The notes under the pieces were generated by a model. It was not told where the DNA came from. It saw only the letters and a program-made list of their open reading frames with translations, and made no database searches. From assembly GCA_016190205.1 (NCBI GenBank), contig JACPQZ010000076.1:52167-116166 (forward strand): 64,000 bases of DNA, in the 5' to 3' direction. The translations under genes were made by a program, and so were the position numbers. The DNA comes from Candidatus Omnitrophota bacterium (GTDB lineage Bacteria; Omnitrophota; JACPQZ01). This document shows, in pieces, positions 53,443-61,824 of the stretch; positions within the stretch are counted from its first letter, which is position 1, and each line of letters opens with the position of its first letter.

Positions 53443-53810
53443 CAGACCACCTCCGGGGCAAGAGACACAATCTTCATAAACTCCTTGTCCCTCAACTCGC
53501 GCGCGACGGGGCCAAAGACGCGCGTTCCGATAGGATTCTTCTGATTATCAATCACCACCATCGCATTGGAATCAAACCGGACTGACGAACCGTCACGCCG
53601 CCGCACATGGGCCGCGGTGCGGACGACGACCGCCTTGACCACCTGCCCCTTTTTAACGGTGGCCTCGGGGATGGCTTCCTTGATGTGCGCAGTGATGATG
53701 TCGCCCACAGAAGCGTAACGGCGGTGGGTGCGCCCCATCACCTGGATGCACGCCGCCTTGCGCGCCCCCGTATTATCGGCCACCGTCAAGATTGAACGTA
53801 ACTGAACCAT
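53442..53810 (-). CDS. rplN: 50S ribosomal protein L14
   Basis: A 122-residue L14: [40 protein letters not shown] and [20 protein letters not shown]. Length is normal. Confidence 0.97.
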   Translation of the reverse strand: MVQLRSILTVADNTGARKAACIQVMGRTHRRYASVGDIITAHIKEAIPEATVKKGQVVKAVVVRTAAHVRRRDGSSVRFDSNAMVVIDNQKNPIGTRVFGPVARELRDKEFMKIVSLAPEVV

Positions 53811-53987
53811 TTTCCGTCCTGCATTACATGCCCGTACTGCGTACTGCGTACAGCGTACTGCGTCATAGTCTAGTCACCAGGTTTACAGCCATTCGGCTCA
53901 TTTGCCCGTACTGCGTACAACGTACCGCGTGAAGAATCAGAATGGTTTTTCTTTCGCTGTACGCACGACGCTGTACGCTGTACGAAC
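53811..53987. repeat. Heptamer array hairpin, GTACTGC / GTACGCT family
   Basis: TACTGCG words in two blocks (53834-53865 and 53909-53932) are answered by CTGTACG/CTGTACG-type words (53958-53987). It lies between rpsQ and rplN. Confidence 0.87.
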
Positions 53988-54239
53988 TTATTTTCCCAGT
54001 ATAGTGACCAGCCTCCACCTCTTGTCCTTGGAAAGAGGCCGTGTCTCCCGAATCATGACCCGGTCGCCGATCTGCGCCTTATTTTTCTCATCGTGGGCCT
54101 TAAACTTCGTAAAGCGGCGAACCACCTTTCCGTAACGCGCATGGCCGACCAGCCGGTCCACCCGAACCGTAATGGTTTTCTGCATCTTATTGCTGGTCAC
54201 CACGCCGATCCGGGTCTTCGTGTAACCCCTATTTTCCAT
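53988..54239 (-). CDS. rpsQ: 30S ribosomal protein S17
   Basis: An 83-residue S17: [20 protein letters not shown] and [20 protein letters not shown]. The start overlaps the rpmC end by 11 nt. Confidence 0.96.
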   Translation of the reverse strand: MENRGYTKTRIGVVTSNKMQKTITVRVDRLVGHARYGKVVRRFTKFKAHDEKNKAQIGDRVMIRETRPLSKDKRWRLVTILGK

Positions 54240-54426
54240 TCTTGCGGACCTCCCGCTTCAGTGTCAGGATGCGTGCGATATCCTTTCGAATTCTGGAAAC
54301 CTGACTTGGTTTTTCCAGCTTCCCGGTCCGGGCGCGGGACCGGAGGTCATAGAGCTCGCGCATTAGACCAGAGAGTTTCTGGTCCCACTCGGTCGCTGAC
54401 ATTTGCCGTAAGTCCTTCGCCTTCAA
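54229..54426 (-). CDS. rpmC: 50S ribosomal protein L29
   Basis: A 65-residue L29 starting at a TTG (54424-54426): the protein then reads [20 protein letters not shown] and ends [24 protein letters not shown] precedes it at good spacing. The frame is open to 54492, but that part is heptamer array. Confidence 0.92.
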   Translation of the reverse strand: MKAKDLRQMSATEWDQKLSGLMRELYDLRSRARTGKLEKPSQVSRIRKDIARILTLKREVRKNGK

Positions 54427-54531
54427 AAAAACCTCGCTTGTCCCAGGTCCCAAGTCCCAAGTCTCCGACCTTCGGAGCGGAACACGGAACACAAGACCTG
54501 GGACCTGGGACCTGGGACCTGGGACATGGAA
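54427..54531. repeat. Heptamer array hairpin, GTCCCAA / CTGGGAC family
   Basis: GTCCCAG/GTCCCAA words (54438-54462), a small CTCCGACCTTCGGAG hairpin (54462-54476), then five CTGGGAC words (54498-54530). It is the rplP-rpmC spacer and touches the rplP 3' end. Confidence 0.88.
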
Positions 54532-54945
54532 CTATCCTTTAGTCCTAGTTATAAACTTCGTCCGCAGGGGCAACTTATGCGCGCAAAGTCTCAAGGCCTC
54601 CCTGGCCAGCGGCTCGGGGATCCCCTCCATTTCAAAAAGGATCTTTCCCCTCCGAACCACGCTCACCCAGTGCAGCGGCTCACCTTTGCCTTTGCCCATC
54701 CGGGTCTCGGCCGGTTTCTTGGTCACCGGCTTATCTGGAAATACCCGGATGAGGACCTTTCCTCCCAGGTGCACATGGCGCGCCAATGCCACACGGGCCG
54801 CTTCGATCTGGATATTGGTCACCCAGCCGTTTTCGAGGGCCTTCACGCCGAATGCGCCGAAATTCAAAGTAGACCCTCGCAGGGCGATCCCGGTGCGGCG
54901 TCCCCTTTGAGCCTTCCTGAACTTTACCCGCTTAGGGAAAAGCAT
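54532..54945 (-). CDS. rplP: 50S ribosomal protein L16
   Basis: A 137-residue L16: [60 protein letters not shown]. Length is normal. It lies 5 bp after rpsC. Confidence 0.96.
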   Translation of the reverse strand: MLFPKRVKFRKAQRGRRTGIALRGSTLNFGAFGVKALENGWVTNIQIEAARVALARHVHLGGKVLIRVFPDKPVTKKPAETRMGKGKGEPLHWVSVVRRGKILFEMEGIPEPLAREALRLCAHKLPLRTKFITRTKG

Positions 54946-54950
54946 GATTT

Positions 54951-55772
54951 TTAAGACCTCATCCGGCTCGCATCACGGGGCCCCGTACCCCTGCCCCTGC
55001 GCGGGCGTTTTTGCCCGGAGAATAGCTCGTCACTGGACCAGGCATCGGTCTGCTTGGTCGGAAGACCTTCTTCAGACCTCTCCCGGGTAGCGCCCTTGAT
55101 GCGGTCTTTGATCTCCTGCTCCCGGCCCTCCCGGCTCGGACCCAGGACCTCGCCCTTATACACCCAAACTTTCACCCCGATGGTGCCATAGGTAGTCTGC
55201 GCCTCGCTGAAACCATACTGCACATCGGCCCGAAATGTCTGGAGCGGAACCTTGCCTTCATGATAGGTTTCCTTACGTGCAATCTCGGCGCCCGCGAGCC
55301 TCCCGCCGACTTTGATCTTGATCCCCTGGGCCCCCCGTGCCATGGCCGTTTGGATCGCCTTCTTCATGGCTCGCCTGAAAGCGACGCGCCTCACAAGCTG
55401 AAATGACACATTTTCCGCGATAAGCTGTGCGTCTATCTGGGGATGCTTGACCTCCTCTACATCGATCTTTATGTCGGGGGTGTCCCGGCCGGTCATCTTC
55501 GCGAAATCCGCGGTCAGGCGCTCGATCTCCTGACCCTTGCGCCCGATGATGACCCCTGGTCTTGCCGTCTTCAAAATAATGCGAATGCGGTTTGGGGTCC
55601 TCTCGATCTCAATCTTGGAGATCGCAGCATAGCCCAGCTCCTTTCGGATATGCTCACGGATGCGGATATCCTCATGGAGCTGCTTGGCAAATTCGTGGCG
55701 TGCATACCAACGTGAATTCCAAGTCTCGATGACTCCCAGTCGTACGCTTAAAGGATGTGCCTTTTGTCCCAT
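54951..55772 (-). CDS. rpsC: 30S ribosomal protein S3 with extended C-terminus
   Basis: A 273-residue S3: [20 protein letters not shown], the KH domain with [17 protein letters not shown], and the C-terminal [20 protein letters not shown]. From about residue 213 a charged tail of some 60 residues replaces the usual short end. The second ATG (55770-55772) gives the standard MGQK start with GAGG upstream. Confidence 0.95.
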   Translation of the reverse strand: MGQKAHPLSVRLGVIETWNSRWYARHEFAKQLHEDIRIREHIRKELGYAAISKIEIERTPNRIRIILKTARPGVIIGRKGQEIERLTADFAKMTGRDTPDIKIDVEEVKHPQIDAQLIAENVSFQLVRRVAFRRAMKKAIQTAMARGAQGIKIKVGGRLAGAEIARKETYHEGKVPLQTFRADVQYGFSEAQTTYGTIGVKVWVYKGEVLGPSREGREQEIKDRIKGATRERSEEGLPTKQTDAWSSDELFSGQKRPRRGRGTGPRDASRMRS

Positions 55773-55908
55773 CATCAACCTCTATAAACTTTTGCTTGTC
55801 GCTTGTAGTCCACAGTCCGCAGTCGACAGTCCACGGATTGGCTTGTGGACTATGGACTGTGGTCTGTCGACTCATGCTAGCGACCAGCGACTAGCGACTG
55901 AAATCTTT
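55773..55908. repeat. Heptamer array spacer, two families nested
   Basis: Outer TTGTCGC (55795-55808) pairs with AGCGACC/AGCGACT (55878-55900). Inner GTCCACA/GTCGACA words (55808-55836) pair with GTGGACT/ATGGACT words (55845-55873). It is the rplV-rpsC gap. Confidence 0.88.
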
Positions 55909-56346
55909 TTACGTCTTTGCCCCGGCTGCCATTTTCTTCAACCGGCGCCCCGCAGCCTGGATCCTCGCCGCTGCCGACTGCTGAACGGGAGTTCGCTTCA
56001 CAGGCGACTGCCCGGGACGAAGATCAAGCTCTACATGAATGTGGCTCGTCCGCTTCAAGATCCTGGAGGAGCGGCCCATGGCACGTGGACGGAACCTTTT
56101 CATGCTGGGGCCTATGTCTGCCGTAATCTTCGAGATGTACAACTGATCGGCCGTGTGACCTAAACGGCTTTCCACATTCGCCAGGGCCGAACGCAGGAGC
56201 TTCCCTACATGAAAGCCCGCCCTCTTATTGAGGTGCACTAACTGGGCGAGCGCCCAAGGGCAGTCTTTGCCCCGGATCACGTTTATGACCTGACGCACCT
56301 TCCGTGCCGACATCCGGACATACGTAACACTCGCCTTACCTACCAC
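55909..56346 (-). CDS. rplV: 50S ribosomal protein L22
   Basis: A 145-residue L22: ASVTYVRMSARKVRQVINVI, ISKITADIGPSMKRFRPRAM, GRSSRILKRTSHIHVEL. A basic tail of about 30 residues extends beyond the usual end. Confidence 0.95.
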   Translation of the reverse strand: MVGKASVTYVRMSARKVRQVINVIRGKDCPWALAQLVHLNKRAGFHVGKLLRSALANVESRLGHTADQLYISKITADIGPSMKRFRPRAMGRSSRILKRTSHIHVELDLRPGQSPVKRTPVQQSAAARIQAAGRRLKKMAAGAKT

Positions 56347-56477
56347 GTGTGTAGCTACTCCTGTCGCTAGTCGCTAGCAAAATAGGACCGTTCATAACGA
56401 CTGACGAAGTTTTTGTTTGCCAGCGACTGGCGACCAGCGACTGCTTTTTGCCAGCGACTGGCGACCAGCAACTGACG
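56347..56477. repeat. Heptamer array hairpin, GTCGCTA / CAGCGAC family
   Basis: GTCGCTAGTCGCTAGC (56364-56379) pairs with CAGCGACTGGCGACCAGCGA in two blocks (56421-56440, 56452-56471). The loop (56380-56418) resembles that of the spacer at 57591, so the two are related copies. Confidence 0.88.
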
Positions 56478-56762
56478 CTATGTTTTCTCAGCAGATTCCA
56501 CGCCCACCGCACCGTGCCTGCGAAACATGCGCGTGGGCGCGAACTCACCCAGTTTGTGGCCTACCATGGCCTCAGTGACATACACCGGCAGAAATTTATT
56601 CCCATTGTGGACGTTGAATGTTACCCCCACAAAATCAGGGGTAACGGTCGACCGGCGTGACCACGTCTTGATCGGGGCGCGATCCTTGGTCTTCTTCGCG
56701 CGCAGGACCTTCTGCATGAGTTTCTCATCCACATAAGGACCCTTGGAAAGCGATCGTCCCAT
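56478..56762 (-). CDS. rpsS: 30S ribosomal protein S19
   Basis: A 94-residue S19: [40 protein letters not shown] and [18 protein letters not shown]. Its ATG directly follows the rplB stop. Confidence 0.97.
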   Translation of the reverse strand: MGRSLSKGPYVDEKLMQKVLRAKKTKDRAPIKTWSRRSTVTPDFVGVTFNVHNGNKFLPVYVTEAMVGHKLGEFAPTRMFRRHGAVGVESAEKT

Positions 56763-57590
56763 CTATTTCCTCCGCTCCACGATAAAACGGTCCGAGGGCT
56801 TGGCCCGGCGCCGCGTCTTGTACCCCTTAGAAGGACGGCCATAGAAATCACACGGGTGCCGGCCCCCGGCAGACTTGCCCTCGCCGCCGCCCAGCGGATG
56901 GTCCACAGGATTCATAGCCCGGGGCCGCGTGCGCGGCCTCCTTCCCTTCCAGCGATTGCGCCCTGCCTTACCCAACTGGACATTGACATGATCGGCATTG
57001 GATACCTGCCCGATCGTGGCAGAACAATCTTCCGGAAACCTGCGCACCTCACCCGATGGCAGTCTCACATGTGCCATGCCCTCTTCCTTGGAAAGAATAG
57101 TGGCGCTCGAGCCTGCGGAACGGACCAGGGTTCCCCCCCTTCCCTTGATGAGCTCTATGTTGAAAATAGGGGTCCCGGGCGGGATCTTGGACAAGGGGAG
57201 CGTGTTTCCCGGAGCTATCGGGGCGTCCGGACCGGACATGACCTTCTGTCCCACCTGAGCCCCTTCTGGTGCGAGGACATAGCTTTTCTCTTTATTTTCA
57301 TACTCAATGAGGGCAATGCGTCCTGTCCGGTTCGGATCGTACTCTATCGTCCGCACGGAGGCAGGGATATTGACGAACCGTGACCGCGTAAAATCGATGA
57401 GGCGATAGCGCCTACGGTGCCCGCCGCCCCTGTATTTCGCGGTGATGTGCCCGTGTACGTTCCGCCCCCCCCGCTTGCGGGAAGCCTCCGTCAGTGGACG
57501 GTAAGGCCTGTCCGCAGTTACCTCCGCAAACGTAGGCAGCGACGCTTTCCGCTGACCGGGGGTCACTGGATTCAATTTTCTGATAGCCAT
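56763..57590 (-). CDS. rplB: 50S ribosomal protein L2
   Basis: A 275-residue L2: RKLNPVTPGQRKASLPTFAE, GHITAKYRGGGHRRRYRLID, and the peptidyl-transferase-site region RGRAMNPVDHPLGGG-like (RPRAMNPVDHPLGGGEG here). Length is normal. Confidence 0.97.
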   Translation of the reverse strand: MAIRKLNPVTPGQRKASLPTFAEVTADRPYRPLTEASRKRGGRNVHGHITAKYRGGGHRRRYRLIDFTRSRFVNIPASVRTIEYDPNRTGRIALIEYENKEKSYVLAPEGAQVGQKVMSGPDAPIAPGNTLPLSKIPPGTPIFNIELIKGRGGTLVRSAGSSATILSKEEGMAHVRLPSGEVRRFPEDCSATIGQVSNADHVNVQLGKAGRNRWKGRRPRTRPRAMNPVDHPLGGGEGKSAGGRHPCDFYGRPSKGYKTRRRAKPSDRFIVERRK

Positions 57591-57705
57591 GTTTACCGAT
57601 ATTGCCTTGTTGTCGCTAGTGTCTAGTCGCTGGTCGCTAGCAAAATGAGTTGTTCATTAACAGTTGACGAGGTTTTTATTTGCCAGCGACTGGCGACCCA
57701 CGCCG
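57591..57705. repeat. Heptamer array hairpin, GTCGCTA / CAGCGAC family
   Basis: GTCGCTAGTGTCTAGTCGCT (57612-57631) pairs with CAGCGACTGGCGACC (57684-57698). It shares loop sequence with the spacer at 56347. Confidence 0.86.
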
Positions 57706-57984
57706 TTATGTAATCTCAATTTTCTCGCCGGCGGCCAGCGTCACCACCGCCCTCTTCACATCGGGACGGTACCCCGGCCGGGTACGCACTCGTTTGAGTT
57801 TTCCCCTCCGGATCGCCGTGTTTACCTGCACCACTTTCACTTTATACAGCTCTTCAACAGCCCGCTTGATATCATGCTTGTTGGAATGGCGGTCTACCGC
57901 AAAGAGGTATTTGCCCTGCGGGCCCATGAGGGACCCCTTTTCGGTCAATAACGGGTAGCGAATGACTTCAGTTGGGTGCTTCAT
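57706..57984 (-). CDS. rplW: 50S ribosomal protein L23
   Basis: A 92-residue L23: VIRYPLLTEKGSLMGPQGKY, VDRHSNKHDIKRAVEELYKV, KVVQVNTAIRRGKLKRVR. It lies at the tunnel exit and is short but complete. Confidence 0.95.
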   Translation of the reverse strand: MKHPTEVIRYPLLTEKGSLMGPQGKYLFAVDRHSNKHDIKRAVEELYKVKVVQVNTAIRRGKLKRVRTRPGYRPDVKRAVVTLAAGEKIEIT

Positions 57985-58077
57985 GTCAAGCTATCCTTCT
58001 TCCACGCGAGCAATGCCTGTCGTGAGGGGTGTGTGAAGTGTGATGAGGGGTACGATTGTTTCATCACTCATCACTCA
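57985..58077. repeat. Heptamer array hairpin, GTGTGAT / CATCACT family
   Basis: GTCGTGAGGGGTGTGTGAAG words (58019-58045) face CATCACT/CACGACT words (58060-58095), reaching into the rplD stop codon. Confidence 0.87.
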
Positions 58078-58740
58078 TCACTCACGACTCATCACGGCCG
58101 CTGTTCTTCCGTTCCATAAGAGCCTCTGCGTCACCATCCCCAGGGCCTCTCTTGAAAAAACGCACTGATCGTGAGATGCGACATCCTGCGCGGTCAAATC
58201 CTGGGCCGTCCGCGTATCGAGCCCGGGTACGTTGCGCCCGCAGCGTTCCACAGCCCTGTCCCTCGTCTCGATCACAAGGAGCGGCTTTGAGGTTGCTCCC
58301 AAACGCTTGAGCCCCTCCAGGAGCTCCTTCGTTTTAGCCTTTTCCAGGCCCACCCGGTCAACGATGATCAGTTTTTCCTGGCCGATTTTCTGGTTCAAGA
58401 CAGAGCGCAGGGCGCCCAGGCGCATCTTGCGGGGCAGGTGATACCTGATCGTCTTGGGATGCGGTCCGAATACGGTCCCTCCGCCTTTCCAGTGCGGCGC
58501 GCGAATCGAAGAGGTGCGGGCCCTGCCCGTTCCTTTCTGCCGCCATGGCTTGCGGCCGCCTCCCCGTACCTCCCCGAAGGTGCGGGTGGAAGCGGTAAAG
58601 GCGCGCCGATTCTGCCCGTAAGACCACAGCACCTCGTGGACCAGGGCGGGATTCAACTTTCCGTCAAAGACCTTGAGATCCAGAGGGGCCTCGCCCACTT
58701 TCTTCGCCTGCTTCCAGTCCAGTATAGGTAATCCAGCCAC
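58078..58740 (-). CDS. rplD: 50S ribosomal protein L4
   Basis: A 220-residue L4: LNPALVHEVLWSYGQNRRAF, GGGRKPWRQKGTGRARTSSI, HPKTIRYHLPRKMRLGALRS. The last residues come from the flanking CATCACT array (VMSRE). Confidence 0.95.
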   Translation of the reverse strand: MAGLPILDWKQAKKVGEAPLDLKVFDGKLNPALVHEVLWSYGQNRRAFTASTRTFGEVRGGGRKPWRQKGTGRARTSSIRAPHWKGGGTVFGPHPKTIRYHLPRKMRLGALRSVLNQKIGQEKLIIVDRVGLEKAKTKELLEGLKRLGATSKPLLVIETRDRAVERCGRNVPGLDTRTAQDLTAQDVASHDQCVFSREALGMVTQRLLWNGRTAAVMSRE

Positions 58741-58859
58741 TTTATCCCTCTAAAAACTTGCCCGTCGCTCGTTGATCGGTTATCGTTGATCGCAAGCCGA
58801 TACCTATGCTTTTTTTCTTGCGATCACCGATGACCGATGACCGATAACCGATCCACGAA
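58741..58859. repeat. Heptamer array hairpin, CGGTTAT / CGATAAC family
   Basis: GATCGGTTATCGTTGATCGC (58773-58792) pairs with GCGATCACCGATGACCGATG and the following words (58820-58851) across a T-rich loop. The same family occurs at 17398, 18073 and 33737. Confidence 0.9.
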
Positions 58860-59567
58860 TCATTGTTTCTTAACCCGCGCTTTGGCCTTTAGTTTCTTGG
58901 CGACCTGCTCAATACGTTCTTTACGGCGCGGCCGCTTGAGCGCCTTTTCGATCACCAGGTACTCGTTGCGCGGACCCGGAACTTGACCCTTGACGATAAG
59001 AAGATTCTTGTCAACCATGACATCCACCACTTCCACGTTTTCAACCGTTCGGACGCGGTGACCCATATGCCCCGGCATGTGATGCCCCGGGAACACGCGC
59101 GACGGAAAAGAGCTCGCACCGATAGAACCCGGCCGGCGGTGCGTCATGGAACCGTGGGTCTCATCCCCGCCTCTCCAATTCCAGCGGCGGACCCCCCCCT
59201 GGAAACCTTTGCCGATGGTAGTGCCCGTCACATCCACGCACTCGCCCGCGCTAAACCGGTCCACCTTCACCGGCTGGCCCTGGGCGTATGAATTCCGCTC
59301 CTCCTGTGACTTGATCTTGAATTCCCGGACAAAGCGCCGCGGCGCGACCGCCGCCTTCTTATACTCCCCCAGCTGGGGCTTGGGCGTCCGCTTCTCTTTG
59401 GCGCTCCCGAACCCCATGATCACCGCCTCGTACCCATCGGCTTCTTGGGTCTTAAAGCGAATCACGTCGCAGGGTCCGGCCTCGATAACCGTCACCGGCA
59501 CGCGCTCGCCGGAGGGGTCGTAGACCTGGGTCATACCTAACTTCTTACCTAGAATGCCTATAGCCAT
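58860..59567 (-). CDS. rplC: 50S ribosomal protein L3
   Basis: A 235-residue L3: MAIGILGKKLGMTQVYDPSG, GTTIGKGFQGGVRRWNWRGG, SIGASSFPSRVFPGHHMPGH. The ATG at 59565-59567 gives the family start; the frame is open upstream only through array sequence. The tail is basic. Confidence 0.96.
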   Translation of the reverse strand: MAIGILGKKLGMTQVYDPSGERVPVTVIEAGPCDVIRFKTQEADGYEAVIMGFGSAKEKRTPKPQLGEYKKAAVAPRRFVREFKIKSQEERNSYAQGQPVKVDRFSAGECVDVTGTTIGKGFQGGVRRWNWRGGDETHGSMTHRRPGSIGASSFPSRVFPGHHMPGHMGHRVRTVENVEVVDVMVDKNLLIVKGQVPGPRNEYLVIEKALKRPRRKERIEQVAKKLKAKARVKKQ

Positions 59568-59756
59568 GAAGAGACCTTGCTCGTACTGCGTACTGCGTCG
59601 TGCGTACTGCGTAACGTCTGGGCGAGCAGGATTCGTACAGCGTACAGCGTCGTGCGTACAGCGAACGAAAACCCATTCTCTACTTTCACGCAGTACGCCG
59701 TACGCAGTACGCTGTACGCTGTACGCGGTACGCTGTACGTAACCTGCAGCCAACGA
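59568..59756. repeat. Heptamer array hairpin, GTACTGC family; copy of the larC spacer
   Basis: TACTGCG words (59584-59610) and CGTACAG words (59633-59665) are answered by CAGTACG/CTGTACG words (59695-59742). Positions 59581-59643 are identical to 23778-23840. It separates rpsJ from rplC. Confidence 0.92.
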
Positions 59757-60086
59757 TCATGTCTTAATCTCCACATCCACGCCCGCCGGAAGATCGAGCT
59801 TCATGAGCGCATCCACCGTCTTTGCCGTAGGATTCATAATATCGATCAGGCGCTTATGCGTTTTGATCTGAAACTGATCCCGCGACTTTTTGTCGATCAC
59901 AGGACTGCGCAATACGGTATAGTCTTCCCGCTTGGTCGGAAGAGGGATCGGCCCCGATACCAGCGCGCCGGTCCTCAAGGCCGTGCTTACAATTTCAGCC
60001 GCAGACTTATCCAAGATGCGGTGGTCGTAGGCCCTGAGCCTGATCCTTACCTTCTGTTTCGCTTTAACAGGCGCTGTGGTTGTCAT
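59757..60086 (-). CDS. rpsJ: 30S ribosomal protein S10
   Basis: A 109-residue S10: [60 protein letters not shown]. About eight extra residues at the N-terminus. First gene of the S10 part of the cluster. Confidence 0.96.
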   Translation of the reverse strand: MTTTAPVKAKQKVRIRLRAYDHRILDKSAAEIVSTALRTGALVSGPIPLPTKREDYTVLRSPVIDKKSRDQFQIKTHKRLIDIMNPTAKTVDALMKLDLPAGVDVEIKT

Positions 60087-60245
60087 CTTTCACCCTCTTA
60101 GCGAGCCCGGTCCGTGCTTCGTTCTTCGTTCTTCGTGCTTCGTGCTTCGTGCGTCGTGCGTCCCACAGACTGCCGGGTAACGAGTGAGGGGATCTTTTTT
60201 AGCTGTTACGAAGCACGAGGCACGCGGCACGAAGCACGCCCTGTG
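60087..60245. repeat. Heptamer array hairpin, TTCGTGC / CGAAGCA family
   Basis: TTCGTTC/TTCGTGC words (60119-60162) are answered by ACGAAGC/ACGAGGC words (60207-60238) across about 45 bp. The loop end (TTTTTTAGCTGTTACGAAGC) resembles that at 11460-11480, so the two are related copies. Confidence 0.88.
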
Positions 60246-60398
60246 CTATTTATGCTCCTTGTGCTCAGTATGCTTCCGGCAGAACGGGCAATATTTCGAG
60301 CGCACCAATCGATCGGTATGCGTTTTCCGATTCTTGCGGGTTGTATAATTGCGCCGGCTGCAAACGCCGCACGCCATCGTTATAACCTCTGCCGCCAT
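60246..60398 (-). CDS. rpmG: 50S ribosomal protein L33, zinc type
   Basis: A 50-residue L33: after a short start ([13 protein letters not shown]) it reads [20 protein letters not shown] and [17 protein letters not shown]. The two CxxC pairs (residues 10-13 and 37-40) form the zinc site. Its place between tuf and rpsJ is unusual; it is more often found with secE-nusG. Confidence 0.93.
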   Translation of the reverse strand: MAAEVITMACGVCSRRNYTTRKNRKTHTDRLVRSKYCPFCRKHTEHKEHK

Positions 60399-60511
60399 CT
60401 TTCACTCTCTAAGCTTGCACGGTTCGTACTGCGTCTTGCGTCGTGCGTACTGCGAAAGAAAAACCATTCTCGTCCTTCACGCTGTACGCAGTACGCAGTA
60501 CGCTGTACGCT
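60399..60511. repeat. Heptamer array hairpin, GTACTGC family
   Basis: TACTGCG/TCTTGCG words (60426-60453) face CTGTACG/CAGTACG words (60480-60509), filling the tuf-rpmG gap and touching the tuf stop. Confidence 0.88.
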
Positions 60512-61699
60512 TCACGCGATGATTTCACTGACTACCCCGGCCCCCACGGTGTGGCCGCCTTCGCGGATGGCGAAGCGCACTTCCTTTTCCATGGCGATGG
60601 GGGCGATGAGCTCGATCTCGAGGTCGATGTTGTCCCCCGGCATGACCATCTCGACCCCTTTGGGAAGGGTGGCCACCCCGGTCACATCCGTCGTGCGGAA
60701 ATAGAACTGGGGCCGGTAGCCTGAAAAGAAGGGGGTGTGCCGGCCGCCTTCCTCCTTGGTGAGACAATAGACCTTGGCCTTAAACTTGGTGTGGGGGGTA
60801 ATCGTCCCGGGATGGGCCAAGACCTGTCCGCGCTGGAGGTCCTTTTTGTCGGTGCCCCGTAAGAGGACCCCCACGTTGTCCCCGGCCTGGCCTTCATCGA
60901 GGAGCTTGCGGAACATCTCGATGCCCGTGACGACCGTCTTTTTGGTGGGGGCGAGCCCCACGATCTCGATCTCTTCATTGAGTTTCACCTTTCCCCGCTC
61001 GATTCTCCCGGTGCCCACGGTGCCCCGTCCGGTGATGGAGAAGACGTCTTCCACCGGCATGAGAAAGGGCTTATCCGTCTGCCGCACGGGGGTGGGGACG
61101 TAACTATCGACCTTCTCCATCAGGGCCTCAATCCCCTTGCTCGCCTCGGCGTCTCCCTGCATGGCCTTCAAGGCACTTCCCCTTATGATGGGCACGTCCG
61201 AGCCGGGAAACTCGTATTTGGTCAAGAGGTCTCTCACTTCAAGCTCCACCAGATCCAAAAGCTCGGGGTCGTCGACCTGGTCCACCTTGTTTAGGAAGAC
61301 CACGATGGAAGGGACTCCCACCTGACGGGCCAAGAGGATGTGCTCCCGGGTTTGGGGCATGGGGCCGTCGGGGGCACTCACTACCAGAATCGCTCCATCC
61401 ATCTGCGCCGCGCCGGTCACCATGTTTTTGATGTAGTCGGCGTGCCCGGGGCAGTCCACGTGGGCATAGTGGCGTTTGTCGGTCTGGTACTCCACGTGGC
61501 TCACCGCAATCGTGATCCCGCGCTCCTTTTCCTCGGGGGCATTGTCGATGGAATCAAAGCTTCTCACCTCGCACAGGCCCTTCTTCGCCAAAACGGTCGT
61601 GATGGCGCTTGTCAAGGTAGTCTTGCCGTGATCCACATGCCCGATGGTGCCGATATTGATATGGGGTTTGGTGCGCGTGAATTTTTCCTTGGTGGCCAT
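60512..61699 (-). CDS. tuf: Elongation factor Tu
   Basis: A 395-residue EF-Tu, which delivers aminoacyl-tRNA to the ribosome. G1 [14 protein letters not shown], switch region [40 protein letters not shown] and NKVD are intact, and domains 2 and 3 are complete ([18 protein letters not shown]). Codon use looks highly biased, as expected of a very highly expressed gene. Only one copy is in the window. Confidence 0.98.
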   Translation of the reverse strand: MATKEKFTRTKPHINIGTIGHVDHGKTTLTSAITTVLAKKGLCEVRSFDSIDNAPEEKERGITIAVSHVEYQTDKRHYAHVDCPGHADYIKNMVTGAAQMDGAILVVSAPDGPMPQTREHILLARQVGVPSIVVFLNKVDQVDDPELLDLVELEVRDLLTKYEFPGSDVPIIRGSALKAMQGDAEASKGIEALMEKVDSYVPTPVRQTDKPFLMPVEDVFSITGRGTVGTGRIERGKVKLNEEIEIVGLAPTKKTVVTGIEMFRKLLDEGQAGDNVGVLLRGTDKKDLQRGQVLAHPGTITPHTKFKAKVYCLTKEEGGRHTPFFSGYRPQFYFRTTDVTGVATLPKGVEMVMPGDNIDLEIELIAPIAMEKEVRFAIREGGHTVGAGVVSEIIA

Positions 61700-61824
61700 T
61701 ATTAATCCTCCATGCTAGCTTTCCCCGTGCTTCGTGCCTCGTGCCTCGTGCTTCGTAACGGTTGACGATGAACGAAGCACGATGAACGAAGAACGAAGCA
61801 CGAACACATTATTTATGACTTAAT
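61700..61824. repeat. Heptamer array hairpin, TTCGTGC / CGAAGCA family
   Basis: CTTCGTG/CCTCGTG words (61731-61759) face ACGAAGC/ACGATGA words (61766-61803) with a short loop. It is the fusA-tuf spacer. Confidence 0.88.

Noticed and set aside
59568-59753. Long N-terminal extension of L3 with VQRTAYSVQRTAY-like repeats
   Set aside because: The translation is pure heptamer array, and L3 has a standard start at 59567.
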